Origin: Coix lacryma-jobi var. lacryma-jobi
Taxonomy: Eukaryota; Streptophyta; Magnoliopsida; Poales; Poaceae
Length of the DNA: 64,000 bases
Direction of reading: 5' to 3'
NCBI GenBank assembly: GCA_009763385.1
Contig: CM019824.1
Coordinates: forward strand, 147,071,705 to 147,135,704
Below the pieces are notes generated by a model that had not been told where the DNA came from, made no database searches, and worked only from the letters and a program-made list of their open reading frames with translations. This document shows, one piece after another, positions 45,680 to 57,985 of this stretch (positions are counted from its first letter, which is position 1; each line of letters starts with the position of its first letter). The position numbers were made by a program, and so were the translations under genes.

Positions 45680-46421
45680 GGCTTGACGAAAATGACCAGA
45701 CCAAAAACAGTGAAGAAATTTTGCCTCTTTATTAGGAAGTATAGATAATATATATATAATATATATAGTATATATAGATATACATAGATTAATATCAATA
45801 CCGTAAACCAGACTTGTTTTGCTAAACCAATAGCCAAGTTAATAATGTTTTCCCTATGTTTTTTAAAACAGGGTAGAGGTTGGGCCTTGCTACAGGACTC
45901 CAATTACTTTATAGAAGGTTTATAAGAGCTCAAACAAATCTAAACCTTAACTTTAGAAAAGATACAACAGTCACCTAAATAATGGTTAAAAGGAAAAGAA
46001 GCAAGCCATATTAATATAATTTTATATATAGATGAAAAGTTATGTCCACATGAATGGCCAAATGCACCTAATTATTTGAATGTAACATGGTTACCATGGA
46101 AAATGCACCTTTACGTGTCATGAAAAATTGATGTTACCATGATTGCACATGTTCGACATTTACATCGTCCCAAGATTATCAGCTAAAATATTTTAACCTA
46201 TTTTTGTCTCTCGATGTCTTTTCTTGGAAATGTTATTGTGGGCGAACTGCATGTGTCACCTGCTAGCATCTGTACAGACCACCGATCTGGTCATGAGCCA
46301 AGTTCTCTCTGACACATCCCACCGAATTAGTAACGGTTGCAATATCACTTTATATTTCAGCTGACACAACTTCTCTAACAATTTCATGAGCTGTTTAAGG
46401 TTGTTTTGTGCAAAATAGATA

Positions 46422-46680
46422 CTCCCTCCATCCCAAATTATAAGACGTTCCAAGAATCTTGGAGAGTCAAACTTTTTCAACTTTGACCAAATTTATATAA
46501 AAATATAATAATATTTATGATACCAACTAAGTGCAATTAGATTCTCTATTGGTTATATTTTCATAATATACATATTTGATGTTATAAATCTTTATATTTT
46601 TCTCTATAATTTTGGTCAAAGTTGAAAAACTTTGACTCTCCAAAATTCTTAAAATGCCTTATAATTTGGGATGGAGGGAG
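46422..46680. mobile_element. Stowaway MITE in copy A'
   Basis: CTCCCTCCATCCCAAATTAT to its complement GTTTGGGATGGAGGGAG-like end, with TA on both sides (46420-46421, 46681-46682). The empty site GATATTTTTTT is at 29370-29380 in copy A. 259 bp, AT-rich, hairpin-forming. Confidence 0.93.
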
Positions 46681-46692
46681 TATTTTTTTATA

Positions 46693-47545
46693 GGGAGAAT
46701 TGGCCCTGGGATATTCCGAAAGGCCTAAATTGGCCGGTGCACACATCCACTTTCAACATTTGTCAGAAGAGACTATGGTTTCGTGTAATTGGGCCAATAG
46801 ACATCGACCCTCATCCAATATTTTTATAAAATAGATATAAAATTATATAAGTGCCAAAAAATATAATATAATTTTTTCGACACTCTACATGATAAGAACT
46901 ACATACTAAAAATATTATTTTGCGCTGAAATGATCATTTTGCCCCCACTTCATAAATAAACAAAGATAACCATGATTAATTAGTTAATTTATTTGTAATA
47001 TATTAAAAATACTGACAAAATCACAGAATGCATACATCACCAAATCTTGTCTATCACAAAAATATCATATCAAAATAACAAAGTTTAATATATCAATTAA
47101 GCTCCACAAGACATAAATCTATAATTCAGTCATGCTAAATATGTCACTATAAACTTTATTATTTTGAGCTAATATTTTTAGCATTGTCAAGATTGTTGAT
47201 GTACGCATTCTATGATTTGTCCCAAGATTTGTAGTGACCTACAATCATATAAGCAAATTAACCATGATTATCTTTGTTTATTTATGAAGTGGGGGCAAAA
47301 TGATCATTTTAGCGCAAAATAATATTTTTAGTATGTAGTTCTTATCATTTAGAGTGTCGAAAAAATTATATTATAACTTTTTGGCACTTTTATAATTTTA
47401 TATCTATTTTATAAAAATATTGGATGAGGGTCGATGTCTATTGGCCCAATTACACGAAACCATAGTGTCTTCTGGCAAATATTGAAAGTGGATGTGTGCA
47501 CCGGCCAATTTAGGCCTTTCGGAATGTCCCAGGGCCAATTCTCCC
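46693..47545. mobile_element. Mutator-like foldback element, long TIRs, 10-bp TSD
   Basis: GGGAGAATTGGCCCTGGGAT at the left and the complementary end at the right, with inverted arms of about 300 bp each and a 240-bp centre. The target duplication TTTTTTTATA is perfect (46683-46692, 47546-47555), and copy A has a single TTTTTTTATA (29374-29383). TSD length and long arms point to a non-autonomous Mutator-like element. Sits 12 bp from the Stowaway. Confidence 0.93.
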
Positions 47546-47885
47546 TTTTTTTATATAGACATGTGCGAAACGAGTATGTCTTACAAACCAAGATTGCATA
47601 AAACAGTGCCACATGCACACTTTGCGGGACTAGATCCTGCATGACGTATGACTTTTACTGAAGAGGAAACTCGAAACTTTGCTTATTGGGAAATCATGAA
47701 TTTCAGAGGGCAGCTCCTATCCATGGTTGACAACTTGACATGAGCGAACCAGGAGGCCGATTCTTCCATCAGATCGCTCTCAACCGGCCGGGTGTCTCGC
47801 TCAGCCGCCAGCCCGCCACTGAATCCGCGTGCATCACTACACAAAGCACACGATGGTGAGGTCCAGCAGATGTCAAGAGCGGGAT

Positions 47886-48122
47886 GGCCTCGTTTTCGTT
47901 TAGTTTCCCCAACTTGTCCCAAATATTTCTAGATTTTCCGTCCCATAGCTGCATACATGGAGCGTTAAATGTAGATAAAAAAATAACTGATTGTACTTTT
48001 AGTATCTACATGTCGAGACGAATCTTTTGAGCCTAGTTAGTCTATATTTGGATAAAATTTGTCAAATAACAACGAAAGTGCTACAGTACGTTTCTCAAAT
48101 ATTTCTCGGAACTAAACAAGCC
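47886..48122. mobile_element. GGCCTTGTTTAG-type MITE, copy 5
   Basis: GGCCTCGTTTTCGTTTAG to GGAACTAAACAAGCC, with the shared inner blocks in the same orientation as copies 3 and 4. Copy A lacks it: AGAGCGGGAT continues straight to CCTGAGTAGTCAG there. About 9 extra bases follow its right end. Confidence 0.83.
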
Positions 48123-48459
48123 AATATTAAACCTAACTAGTCAGTCCGATGTCTTAAGTCAATATTGAACCTAGGGGGACGGTTCGGAGCGCCCCTATTC
48201 GTGACCCCCTACCCCATCAACGGTAAAAGAAGTTCACGGATCGAACCTGATACATTCCACGCTTGGCTTGGCCCGCACAAACCACGGTTAGCCGTGGATC
48301 GAACCGCAGCCAACCCATGTATGTATGTGTCGCCGTTGCTTATCTACACGGGATCAAATACAGTGCCAGTACATACTATGATATATACATCCATAAAGTG
48401 GTTAATCCCTATCCCTTCCCTATATCCCTATATCCCTATATACCACTAAAACGTTGAAA

Positions 48460-49240
48460 CAGCAATCGTCCACACCGCTTCGGCGTGCCCCGCATTCGGC
48501 GTGCCTCCCACTCTCCGCGTCCGCCTCTCGTCGCTCTCTCACCACCGCCTCCCGCGCCGCCCTCGGAGCCGGCGCCGCCACCGCCGACGCCGCCCCGCGC
48601 AAGCGGTCGGTACCGGTCCTCCTCCTCGACCACCATCTGCACCCCGGCCTCCCCTATGCCCCCGCTCCTCTCCTCCTCCGCCGCCGCCGCCGCCGTGTCC
48701 GCTGCCGCCGCGTCCGCTCCGCACGCTCGCCGCAAAAAACCCTCCCCTCCGCGCCGCTGGCTCCTCCGGACGCCGCGCCCCCAAGCCGCCGGCCCCGTCG
48801 GATCTGCCGCCGTCCGCCCTCCCTCGGGCTCCACCGCCGGTCGTGCGTCCGTCTTCCTGTGTGCCGCTCGCGACCTCCGCGTCTCCCCAACCCCGTGACT
48901 CCCACTCGGCCCTCACCTATCATCGACCTCTGCGCCGCCCAGCGGCGCCCGGACTCCACCCTCCGCAAAGCTCGAAGCGTCGTGCCCGGGACTCCCCATC
49001 AGTCCATCACCCCACGACATCCTCCCAGTCTGCGTCGACCTCTGCACCGCCCGGTCTCCTCCCGGCCAAAGAAGCGGTGGCAGCATCCAGGAGGATGAAC
49101 CAGTGGATGGGAAGGAGGAGCACAAGGCGGCGGACATGCTCCCAATCCTACCCAGTATGGTTGATGGGAAGCAGCAGCTCAATGCCATCTTCGTGCTCGA
49201 GAGACGAGAGGGCTTGCCCTTAGGTCGGCAAGGTACAGTA
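48460..49240 (+). other. GC-rich captured-exon candidate in the Helitron
   Basis: Sharp change to high GC with Pro/Arg/Ser-rich frames in all phases, so no single frame can be chosen for most of it. The last 130 bp are more protein-like on plus (KEEHKAADMLPILPSMVDGK, QQLNAIFVLERREGLPLGRQ) and end near a GGCAAGGTACAG donor-like site. Family not recognised. Confidence 0.45.
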
Positions 49241-49249
49241 TTTTAGCTT

Positions 49250-52200
49250 CAGCAAGAATTTTCTCTGTGTTTCCTCTGCTGTTCTTTTTTTAGGAAACAG
49301 AAGGCTTTAACCCCTACTGAGATTAAAAAAGTAAACTAGAAGGATTACAAGATGTTCCAGAAAAAACAAAAACAGAAGAAAAATCCGTAGCAGCAACCGT
49401 GTAGAGGGAGTCAAGGAACTAAGGAGAGGAAGACAAAGTAAAAGAAGAAGGAATGGTTTTTTTATGAGGTGGTTCATGTCCAGTTAAGTCTTATCCTTAG
49501 CTCACGGAATTTACTCTCCAACAATTGGTTTATTGATGAGGTGGTTCATCTACTTTTATTAGTAGGAAAAAAGAAGAAAAACTTAGTTTCACCTTATCAT
49601 GAAGCTGAAACGTGCAGCTTTGTTTTGACACCTCCGCAGAATATTGAAATTGATGAAAAATAACTAGATGTTAAATAAGTCCCTCTTAATTTAGAGCAGA
49701 ATCTTGTTTGTGCCAGTTTACCCCTTCCATTAACTACCATCTCCACCACATGGTTGAGTGTCATACTGCCAACATGGGATATTCTGATTCTGTAGAATAC
49801 ACTAGTGAATCTAGCGAATCTATAGTTGTCTGTATTGTGCCTCTATCCTTTAAAACTATTCTTATTTTAATACCAGGTATTCTACCATCTCCACCACAAG
49901 ATTCAGTGTAGTTGCTTGTATTCGATATATCAACTATTCTATTTTTCAGTATCAGGCAGAATGAATGTGAAAACAGTATAAAAAAGGTACGCATATATAA
50001 AGATAAGTATTGAATTTGATCTTAGCATATCATGTAAGAAAAGCTTGTCCAATTCAAAATGTCACTTTAAGCTGGTTTTAGTTTCATGAGATCATGCTTA
50101 TAAGAAGTTTAGCATATCTAAAAGCCATATTATTACTTCATCAAATACACACAGTTTCAAGCACTTCTCGTAGTTATCAAAGTGCTTACTCATTTTTTTG
50201 AAGCTATGATTTGACATTTAAGAAGCCTGATAAAAGATGAGATAAGACAATGCTACATCCTATCACAAAGTATGTTTTTTGCTTTGTGGATTTTATAACA
50301 GGGTTTTGAGAACCAGTTTGAACCCGTTAGTTCCTTGTAACCACTTCCAGAACAGGTTTCTAAATTTTAGCCATATCAGTCCCTAAACCACACCCATCCT
50401 ATTTGATCTGCCATTCATTAGTGAGGCATATGCCCCAAAATTAAATTATGAAAGCTTAAACTGAAAGTCAAGTAAACTATGAAAGCTAGGACCTTTCTTA
50501 TAGGGTTTTGGAAACAGATTTACTGTTGTTCTTTTTCTTTGTTCCCCTGTTTTTTGAATTTTCAGTATTTGGCCTAATAATATGTTCTGAGATTTAGATA
50601 TCAGTTATATGGTGATATTAGTATCCCATCACTTCATGATCTTATGTTGATCTCATTTGCATCATGTTTTCATATCTTGTAGGCATATGATAGGAAATAG
50701 GCGCTACAAAGTGCGAGTCCTCGGCTTGCCCATGGGAGTTCGCCCCTGAAGCCGTCATGCCTGCAGCCTCGCACAACCCTAGCGCAGCCGGCCTCGTTCT
50801 CTTCCACCACCGATGGCGTCGGCTGTGAGGGCGCACTAGGAAGGCGAGATCTCCTCCGATGTTGTCGACGAGGAGGTGAGCGCTCACTTTTCCTGAATCT
50901 AGCTGTTTCCACTCCTATGCTAAAAGATAGAGAACTGGTGCACTTTTCCTGAATTTTTCATGGTTGAAGCAATACAATTTTAATTTCCTTAAATTGGCTC
51001 TTATTTGATGTAGTAGAATATTCTTAGACTTGAGATATCAACCAATCATGTCCTGAAAGGTATTAAGCTCTGAAGTTTCTTAGAATGAATGATAGCAAAA
51101 CCTCAGACTATTAACTATTGCTCTATCTTTACTTTACAGTAGAATTTTTAGTGTTTGTTGATCCTCACAGACTCACCGTTCCATGCATCTTCGCAGTGTC
51201 AGATTGAGCTGGTTCCTCAAAATCTTATGCAATAAGGTTGGTGTCTTCACCAAGGTGCTGGAAGCACTCAGTAGCTACAATGCACGGGTCACCAGCCTAA
51301 ACACGATAACATTCTATGGCTGAGTGTCTTCACCATTAATTTTTTGTCATAACCGGAGCTAGAAGACTTAATGAACAAAGATTTAAATTTTAGTCTTGAC
51401 TTTTTAAAAGAATATGTTCTTACAAGAGCTTGCTGAATTCATATGTACTTTTTATGCTTATTAAGTAACTCATGTTTTTAGAGAAAGATATATTCATGCT
51501 CACATCTCCAAATTCCAAAGTGCAAAGCACACTGGCCTTACAGAGAAGGTGAAGTACAGTCCCTGCAAAGTAGGAGCCATCTTCTTTATTATCGCAAAAT
51601 TGGATTTGCTCTCTTTCTTTGTACTCATGGCATTCTCTGAATATGGGCACCAAGCTGACATTCAGTCCATACTAGGCATCCTAGCACAATGTCTCAATGT
51701 TCAGGAGTTAAGAGTCCCCCTCCCTTTGAGAAGACTAGAAAATTCAATTCAATTGATTATGTCCAGTTAAAGATACACGGTCTGTCTGTGACTCTGGTGC
51801 TGTAGCTGTCAGCCTTCCATGCAGTACCAGCTATGCAAAGAGGAACAACAGGATGAAGAAGGCAATGGGGTTTCAACATCTTCACAGTGTTGTACTCTGC
51901 GAGTGCATTGCGATTTGTGTTTGTGGCTCAATATTGTCCCAGCTAGAAGGTAATTGATACATGTACGAGTCTCTCTGCTCTCGTGGTCTAAGTGTTTATG
52001 GTTTTGCTTCTTTTGCATGTAGAGACTAATCAATGGATGTGTGATCCTAATGGGCTTGTCCCCATACTTCGGCGTCGTTGGGCTCACGCTGCTGCTCTAG
52101 GTCAGTGTTGTCCCCAGGTTATATATCAGGCAGCACACCATGTGAGTCCATGTTGCGCTGATGCTGGGAACAGCAGCAGCTAGCGGCTGCTGATCCTGTC

Positions 52201-53960
52201 AAGACCTCGCCGTTGCCTCAGGTACATAATTGAAATTGCTGCAGTTTTTATTTTCATGTCTATATATCTCATGGCTCTGACTGTAACTTGAAGTACCATT
52301 TCATATTTCTTATGGAAAAAAATTCCATCTAAATTTTGTATGAAAATTTCTAGGTACTAGAATTGGACTAGCATTTTCTATTTCAATATGCTGAAATTTG
52401 ACTAGCATTTTGTGTTACCATGTGTATGTATCACATGTCTGAGATTACTATTGAACTGTCTTAAAACCCAAAACTGAATATCTGATTATTTTTTCAATAG
52501 AGGAAAACATAAGCTCGACTAAATTTTAGAGCTCTATCAAGAATTAAACAAACAATAACTGAAATTTATCCTGACATATATTAATATTTTCTATTTAAAC
52601 TGCCCATCCAATAGAAACAACTCTACTTCAACTGTTGGAATGTGTCTACCATGCAACATCTATGTACCATATTAATTGCATCCTTTCAATGCCATGTAAC
52701 CATTTTACCAAATATTAGGTGTCATAATAAATTATAAACTCACACATCACCACAAAATTTCACAAACTCTTACTGTCCAACAGAATATTCATTAATATGA
52801 CCCAGACATATAATTCAGGTAACTTTACGGGGGTCTGGTTTTGCTAGGATTTGTCTTGATCAAATTGTGACAATCCAATCCAACAGCTCCTTAGAACCAC
52901 TAATTGCTAACGATATCAGGCATCATAGCCGGTATATCTGCATCATCTTAGCATGTCTCAATTTTCCACGGTGAGTTTGCTTCAGTTTCGACATAGTTTG
53001 AGTTATTTTTGTTCATAACAGATCGATCGGTTTGGATCTCTTTGTAACTGTTATGACACATATAGTCTCCATCCTTATTTTCATTTTTATAAGAAGAAAA
53101 TCAATTACCATGTTGTTGATATGTTTGAAATAATTTGTTATATTACTCCTTGCAGTCAAGAATATAGGGACCAGTTCTCTGTTTTTTAGCACACTAATCA
53201 ATTCCATGTGTTATTTCGTATGGCTCCAGACGGTGCTTCAACTTTACTAGGGAAGAAGTTAGGATTTGTAGAGCTATTTCTTGGAGGAGCCAGATTGTGT
53301 TGACACCATATTAATTTTCTGTTTCAATAGATTTTTTTATCACATGGATCTTTTGTATAATTTTCTGCTCCAGTAGAAATTTTTTGTCACTTGGATCTTC
53401 TAGAACTAAACCAATGTATGATGTTGTTTTACATTAGCTTAACTATATTATGATGTGATCAGGGTAGAATACCTATTATATATGATGTGGTCAAGACAAC
53501 AGGCCTTGAAATTATCCAAATGAAAAAGTATTAGCATCAGAGTATGGGCCATGATATGTTGAAAGCAGAGGACTGGATTCGCTGGAGGAATTCTGCTTTT
53601 GACAAGAGTAGAACACAATCATATGCTAAGTAGAAAATGATCCAGCCTTTGATTAGGACATGAGCTAGGCAAGCTGGGATGTTTTAGAACCGCATTCTAC
53701 CTGAGAGTCATCAATGTACATATATGGTTTTTCATTTGAATTTTAATTTATGATGCTACAGTCATGCAAGGAGGATGAGATTAAAAGATACAACAACACA
53801 GACTTATAACTTAATATAACTTAGAGGCCCATTCATAATAGATAAAAATACAGTAACAATCTTACAACTTCATACATACCATACTTAGCGTAGACAATTT
53901 ATTTATCTATTGACTTTGACCCCACTTTTTCTCACAATCTTGTTGTATTATAAAATTTTA
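49250..53960. other. Interior of the plus-strand Helitron
   Basis: Mostly A/T-rich, intron-like sequence. A GC-rich island at 50690-50880 and exon-like stretches around 51480-51770 and 51990-52210 could be further captured fragments, but none gives a domain. No transposase or helicase seen. Confidence 0.45.
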
Positions 53961-54293
53961 ATTCCCGTAGCAACGCACGGGCATCTGCTAGTCTACTACA
54001 AAAATATGTGGTAACTAGTCTCCAAAGGGCAAAGGCCAAAAGCCCTGCACCTACATAGCTAGACAATCTAGTGGCCAAGAAACCTGCTCATTTGAAAAAA
54101 ATAGGGAATATTCATTACAGAAAATGGTTGTTTTTGCTGACCCAAAAACTGGAAGCAGGAACATCCATTACTGAAATGACTGAATATTAACAAATAGCTA
54201 CATTTTAGCGCGCTGAAAACATTCCAGCATGAGCAAATATAATAGTTTAATACTTCAGAACATTTATTACAAAAAAATATTCCCATTGCAAAC

Positions 54294-55105
54294 TGTTGGG
54301 GCGGTACCCCAATCGCAGGGACCCCGCTTCCGCATGAAAGCATTTTCGGCGAATCCCTTGTCGAACGGAAGCAACTGTGAGCCGAATGCTTTCAAGCGAC
54401 ATGAACAGTAGACGATCAGGAACGAAGTGCTCAACCGAGCAATGATGCTTTTGGCCGAATACGTTCTCGAACGAATATGATGCTGCTAATCGGTTTCAAT
54501 CAACTGTGCGGCGAAAGTTTTCCTTCCGGGCGAAAGCGCTTTCGTTTTCCAAACTTGGTGAAGAGACGACACTTTCTCCCGAAAGCACTTTTGACCGAAG
54601 TGATAGTTTCCCTTCCGGGTGAAAGTGCTTTCATCTTCCAAAGTTGGTGGGGAGATGACGCTTTCACCCAAAAGCACTTTTGTCCGTAAGTGATGGCTTT
54701 CGAAAGTCTTCGTGCAGGTCCAGAGTCTGAAACTGACAAAGGAGGGCCCACTTGTCGGAAGGAGGCTGCTCGGCGGATGGAGGGTAGATGGGGCCACCTC
54801 GGCGCTAGTGTACGGAAATACCCTCTCGATGGCAGAGGCACTTTATCCAAAAGAGTAGTTAGAAGGGCATTGTAGTACTTGTAAACGAACAGTAGTTGGA
54901 AGGGTATTTCCATACTCGTAAAGACTGCAGAATTAATATAAATAGGCCGACCTCTCCTATGGAAGGAGGGGGCCAAGAGGATTATTGTTCACTCTTCTTG
55001 TTCTACTGTTGGCTCGCATTTGTGAGTCTACCATTCGCTTTCTTGTGTGCTTGCATTCGTTCAAGCAGCGACCTGCTGTTTTAGGGTTTCGGCTCTAAAA
55101 CAACA
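54294..55105 (+). repeat. 5' LTR of Ty3 element, copy A'
   Basis: TGTTGGGGCGGTACCCCA to CTAAAACAACA, 812 bp, with the same CGAAAGCGCTTTCG-type palindromes as copy A. Several palindromes have lost symmetry through point changes. Confidence 0.88.
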
Positions 55106-55139
55106 TTGGCGCCCACCGTGGTTGTTGCCCGAGCTTACC

Positions 55140-56500
55140 ATGACACCAAGGAAAGGGTCAAAAGCGGTAGATCTCCAAGAAACCGATAGGGTGGCGACGA
55201 CGACCTTAACCGCCCGTGGCACGGTTACGACAGCCGCCCCCACAGCCACACTCCCACCAAACGTCAACGTTACCACTTCTACAGCCGGTGCGGGCGCAGT
55301 TCCGCCGGGGACTCAGTTGCCGGTAGGCACTTCAATGAGTCAAGGCGCACCGTCACTGGTCCAACAACCTTCGGCAGGGAAGAAACACCAAACGGGCATG
55401 TCCGGAACGCGAGTGATGAAGACGAAGACACCGACAATGAAGTTACCAGACACGCTCAAGCCCTCAAAAAGTTGGTCGGTTACCAAGAGGAGATACAGAG
55501 ACTACAACATCAAAGAGACTAGCTTCAGCAACAGATTGCAGCTAGAACCAGAGCAGAACAAACGCAAAATGTCATTCGCCAAGCGGAAGCGCAAAGAATG
55601 GAATTGGCAAGGCAGGTACATGAGTTTCAGAGAGCTGATAGGGTCCCATTTCAAGGGTTTCCGCATAACATTGTCTTACCACCTCATGAACTACCACCCG
55701 CATTCGATGATGCCATCGATGGAACTTTGTCGCTTTCGAGAGAATTGCAAGTGCATCCTTGGGCGTTCAACTACAAGCCTCGGATCCCAACTTTCGGTGG
55801 AAAGTCCAATCCATGAATTTTTTTGGCAAGCTACGAAACAGTTGTGTTTTCGGCAGGAGGAGATAGCCAGACATTGGCCAAATCCCTCATTCTGGCAGTT
55901 GAAGATGTAGCTCACGATTGGTACACATCGCTCAAGCCGTTGTCCATCTATTCACGGGCCCAGCTAAAAGCAGAATTGCTCGCGACTTTCCAAGGCTTTC
56001 GAGCGGATGTCAAAACGGCTCGGGACCTCATGAATTGCATGCAATAAGACGACGAACCACTGTCCGAATACCTCAAGCGTTTCATTCAGCTGAAGGCTCA
56101 AGCCCCGAATGTGTCGGAAGCAGCAGTGATCACCGAGGCCGTCGAAGGGCTGGCGATGGGACAATGTGCAGCGCATTTGTCCAGACAGCCACCTAACTCG
56201 GTCAAAGAACTGTTCGAGATAATGAATGGTTACGCAAGGTCAGATGATGACTTTCGGCGTTGTAAAGCAGCACGTTTCACGCAAAGGCAGATGATGAACG
56301 CGGTGCATCCGCTGCAAGCGCCAAACCAGAGAAATGTGAGACCCTTTCGCTCAATCAACATATTGCAGGAAGAATCTACCCAGTCCGCCGTGGATCCAGA
56401 GAGAGTGGCCCCGAATAGCTACCAACAGTCCAGAGCGTTCGAGCATCCGACTCACGGGAGCCGCGACGGAAGGGGCCAGACAGAGGAAGTAAACCCCCAT
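55140..56500 (+). pseudogene. Ty3/gypsy gag pseudogene, copy A'
   Basis: Same start (MTPRKGSKAVDLQETDR) but with an unbroken first frame through TTLTARGTVTTAAPTATLPP, where copy A is frameshifted. The Retrotrans_gag domain is at 55823-56500 (DVAHDWYTSLKPLSIYS, FQGFRADVKTARDLMNC, then a TAA stop, DEPLSEYLKRF). It retains 28 bp around 55517-55545 that copy A lost. No zinc knuckle or pol. Confidence 0.85.
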
Positions 56501-56501
56501 A

Positions 56502-57189
56502 TTCTCGAACGAATACGATGCTGCTAGTCGGTTTCAATCAGTTGTGTGGCGATAGTTTTCCTTCTGGACGCTAGTCGGTTTCAATCAGTTGTGTGGCGAT
56601 AGTTTTCCTTCTGGACGAAAGCGCTTTCGTTTTTGAAAGTTGGTGGAGAGACGACACTTTCGCCCGAAAGCACTTTCGACCGAAGCGATAGTTTCTCTTC
56701 TGGGTGAAAGTGCTTTCGTCTTCCAAAGTTGGTGGAGAGATGATGCTTTCGCCTGAAAGCACTTTCCAGCGTAAGTGATGGCATTTGAATGTCTTTGTGC
56801 AGGTCCAGAGTCCAGAACTGGCAAAGGAGGGCCCACTTGTCGGAAGGAGGCCGCTCGACGGATGGAGAGTAGATGGGGCCACCTCGGCGCTGGTGTACGG
56901 AAATACCCTCCCGATGGCAAATACACTTTATCCAAAAGAGTAGTTAGAAGGGCATTGTTGTACTTGTAAACGAAGAGGAGTTGGAAGGGTATTTCCGTAC
57001 TTGCAAAGACTGCAAAATTAATATAAATAGGCCGACCTCCCCTATGGAAGGAGGGGGCCAAGAGGATTACTGTTCACTCTTCTTGTTGTACTATTGGCTC
57101 GCATTTGTGAGTCTACCATTCGCTTTCTGTGTGCTTGCATTCGTTCGAGCAGCGACCTGTTGTTTTAGGGTTTTGGCTCTAAAGCAACA
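56502..57189 (+). repeat. 5'-truncated 3' LTR of Ty3 element, copy A'
   Basis: Corresponds to 34909-35544 and includes the extra CTAGTCGGTTTCAATCAG... duplication at 56523-56620. Ends AAAGCAACA before CAAAC. Confidence 0.87.
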
Positions 57190-57194
57190 CAAAC

Positions 57195-57985
57195 CAGCAA
57201 CTAAACATGTCATTTACATGACCTTGGGAATGTTTTAACCTACAAATAATTTATAGATAACTTCAAAATGCTACTTTCTCTAGGCAGCAGAATCAATTAA
57301 TCATATGACTTTAAATCTCAACATCAGAAATATATGCTCGTTGGCGTTCTGCTTCTTATTCGCTCTGTAGTGAAATACATGAGGGGCCAGAGATCAGCAT
57401 ATGACCAACATTTCAAAGAAAAGTATTATTTTTTTTGATAAGGACAACAACATATCCAGTTTAATATGTCTGGAATTAGAATTTGCAATGTTGTAAAGGA
57501 AAATGAGAAGACCGTACGAACAGACCACCGAAGCAGTAATTAGCATAATTCATTAACTAATGAAATGAGTGGCAAAAATTCAAGGTTTATATATCATGTT
57601 TCTGCAAAGTAAATCAACAAGACCTAAACTAATGAATTTAAGCCCTACTTACTTAGTATTAGTAATAAATCAGCAAAACATTAACTAATGAGAAAACCTT
57701 ATAGACAAACAACACAAACAATAAGTAGCAGAATTAAATCATCAACTAACATTGTATTAACACTGAGTATTACCTTACCTATGAATTTCATGCTTCATTC
57801 TCTTCCATAATAAAATCATCAACTGCTGTAGTAGAAAACTGTGTAGAACCTATATACCAAATTACAAAGTTTAAGTTGCAAGAGATGGAAAGACTAATAA
57901 TTAAAAAATGAGGTGTTTCTCTGAGTTACCTTCTGCCTATACCAGTCTTGGGTACATATAACCGCTTCTACTGTCTCAGGGGTTA
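57195..57985. other. Copy A' sequence between Ty3 and hAT remnants
   Basis: Non-coding, A/T-rich, collinear with 35550-36299. No separate element recognised. Confidence 0.6.

Larger units (their letters stand above)
37649..45788 (-). mobile_element. Helitron (minus strand), 8.1 kb, carrying a SIRE element
   Basis: Read on the minus strand it starts TCTATGTATATCTATATATA (from 45788) and ends CCGTAGCATTAGCACGGG, then CACGCTACTAG, at 37649. The terminal hairpin is CCGT-loop-ACGG, the 3' end CTAG is followed by T, and the 5' end is preceded by A: the A/T insertion rule. The empty site is GATTATTCTAA/TTAATATC at 28046-28064 in copy A. It has no target duplication and no Rep/helicase coding, so it is non-autonomous. 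About 5.2 kb of its length is the SIRE insertion, leaving about 2.9 kb of Helitron. Confidence 0.9.
48406..53991 (+). mobile_element. Helitron (plus strand), 5.6 kb
   Basis: Starts TCCCTATCCCTTCCCTATAT after A and ends CCCGTAGCAACGCACGGG, then CATCTGCTAG, before T. Terminal hairpin CCCGT (53964-53968) with ACGGG (53977-53981), six bases of spacer, then CTAG. Copy A has the empty site GTTAA/TCTACTAC at 32444-32456. No Rep/helicase frame is seen, so it is non-autonomous. The interior mixes GC-rich, exon-like stretches (48460-49240, 50690-50880) with A/T-rich intron-like sequence, as in gene-capturing Helitrons. Confidence 0.93.
54294..57189 (+). mobile_element. Deleted Ty3/gypsy element, copy A'
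   Basis: Duplicate of 32741-35544 with the same CAAAC target duplication (54289-54293, 57190-57194), full 5' LTR (54294-55105), PBS (from 55106), gag remnant and truncated 3' LTR joined at CCCCCATATTCTCGAACG. It has a further short tandem duplication of about 55 bp at 56523-56620 that copy A lacks. Confidence 0.9.

Noticed and set aside
48454..49223. Several overlapping frames over 200 codons
   Set aside because: High GC leaves all phases open on both strands; no phase shows a domain. Recorded only as a captured-exon candidate.
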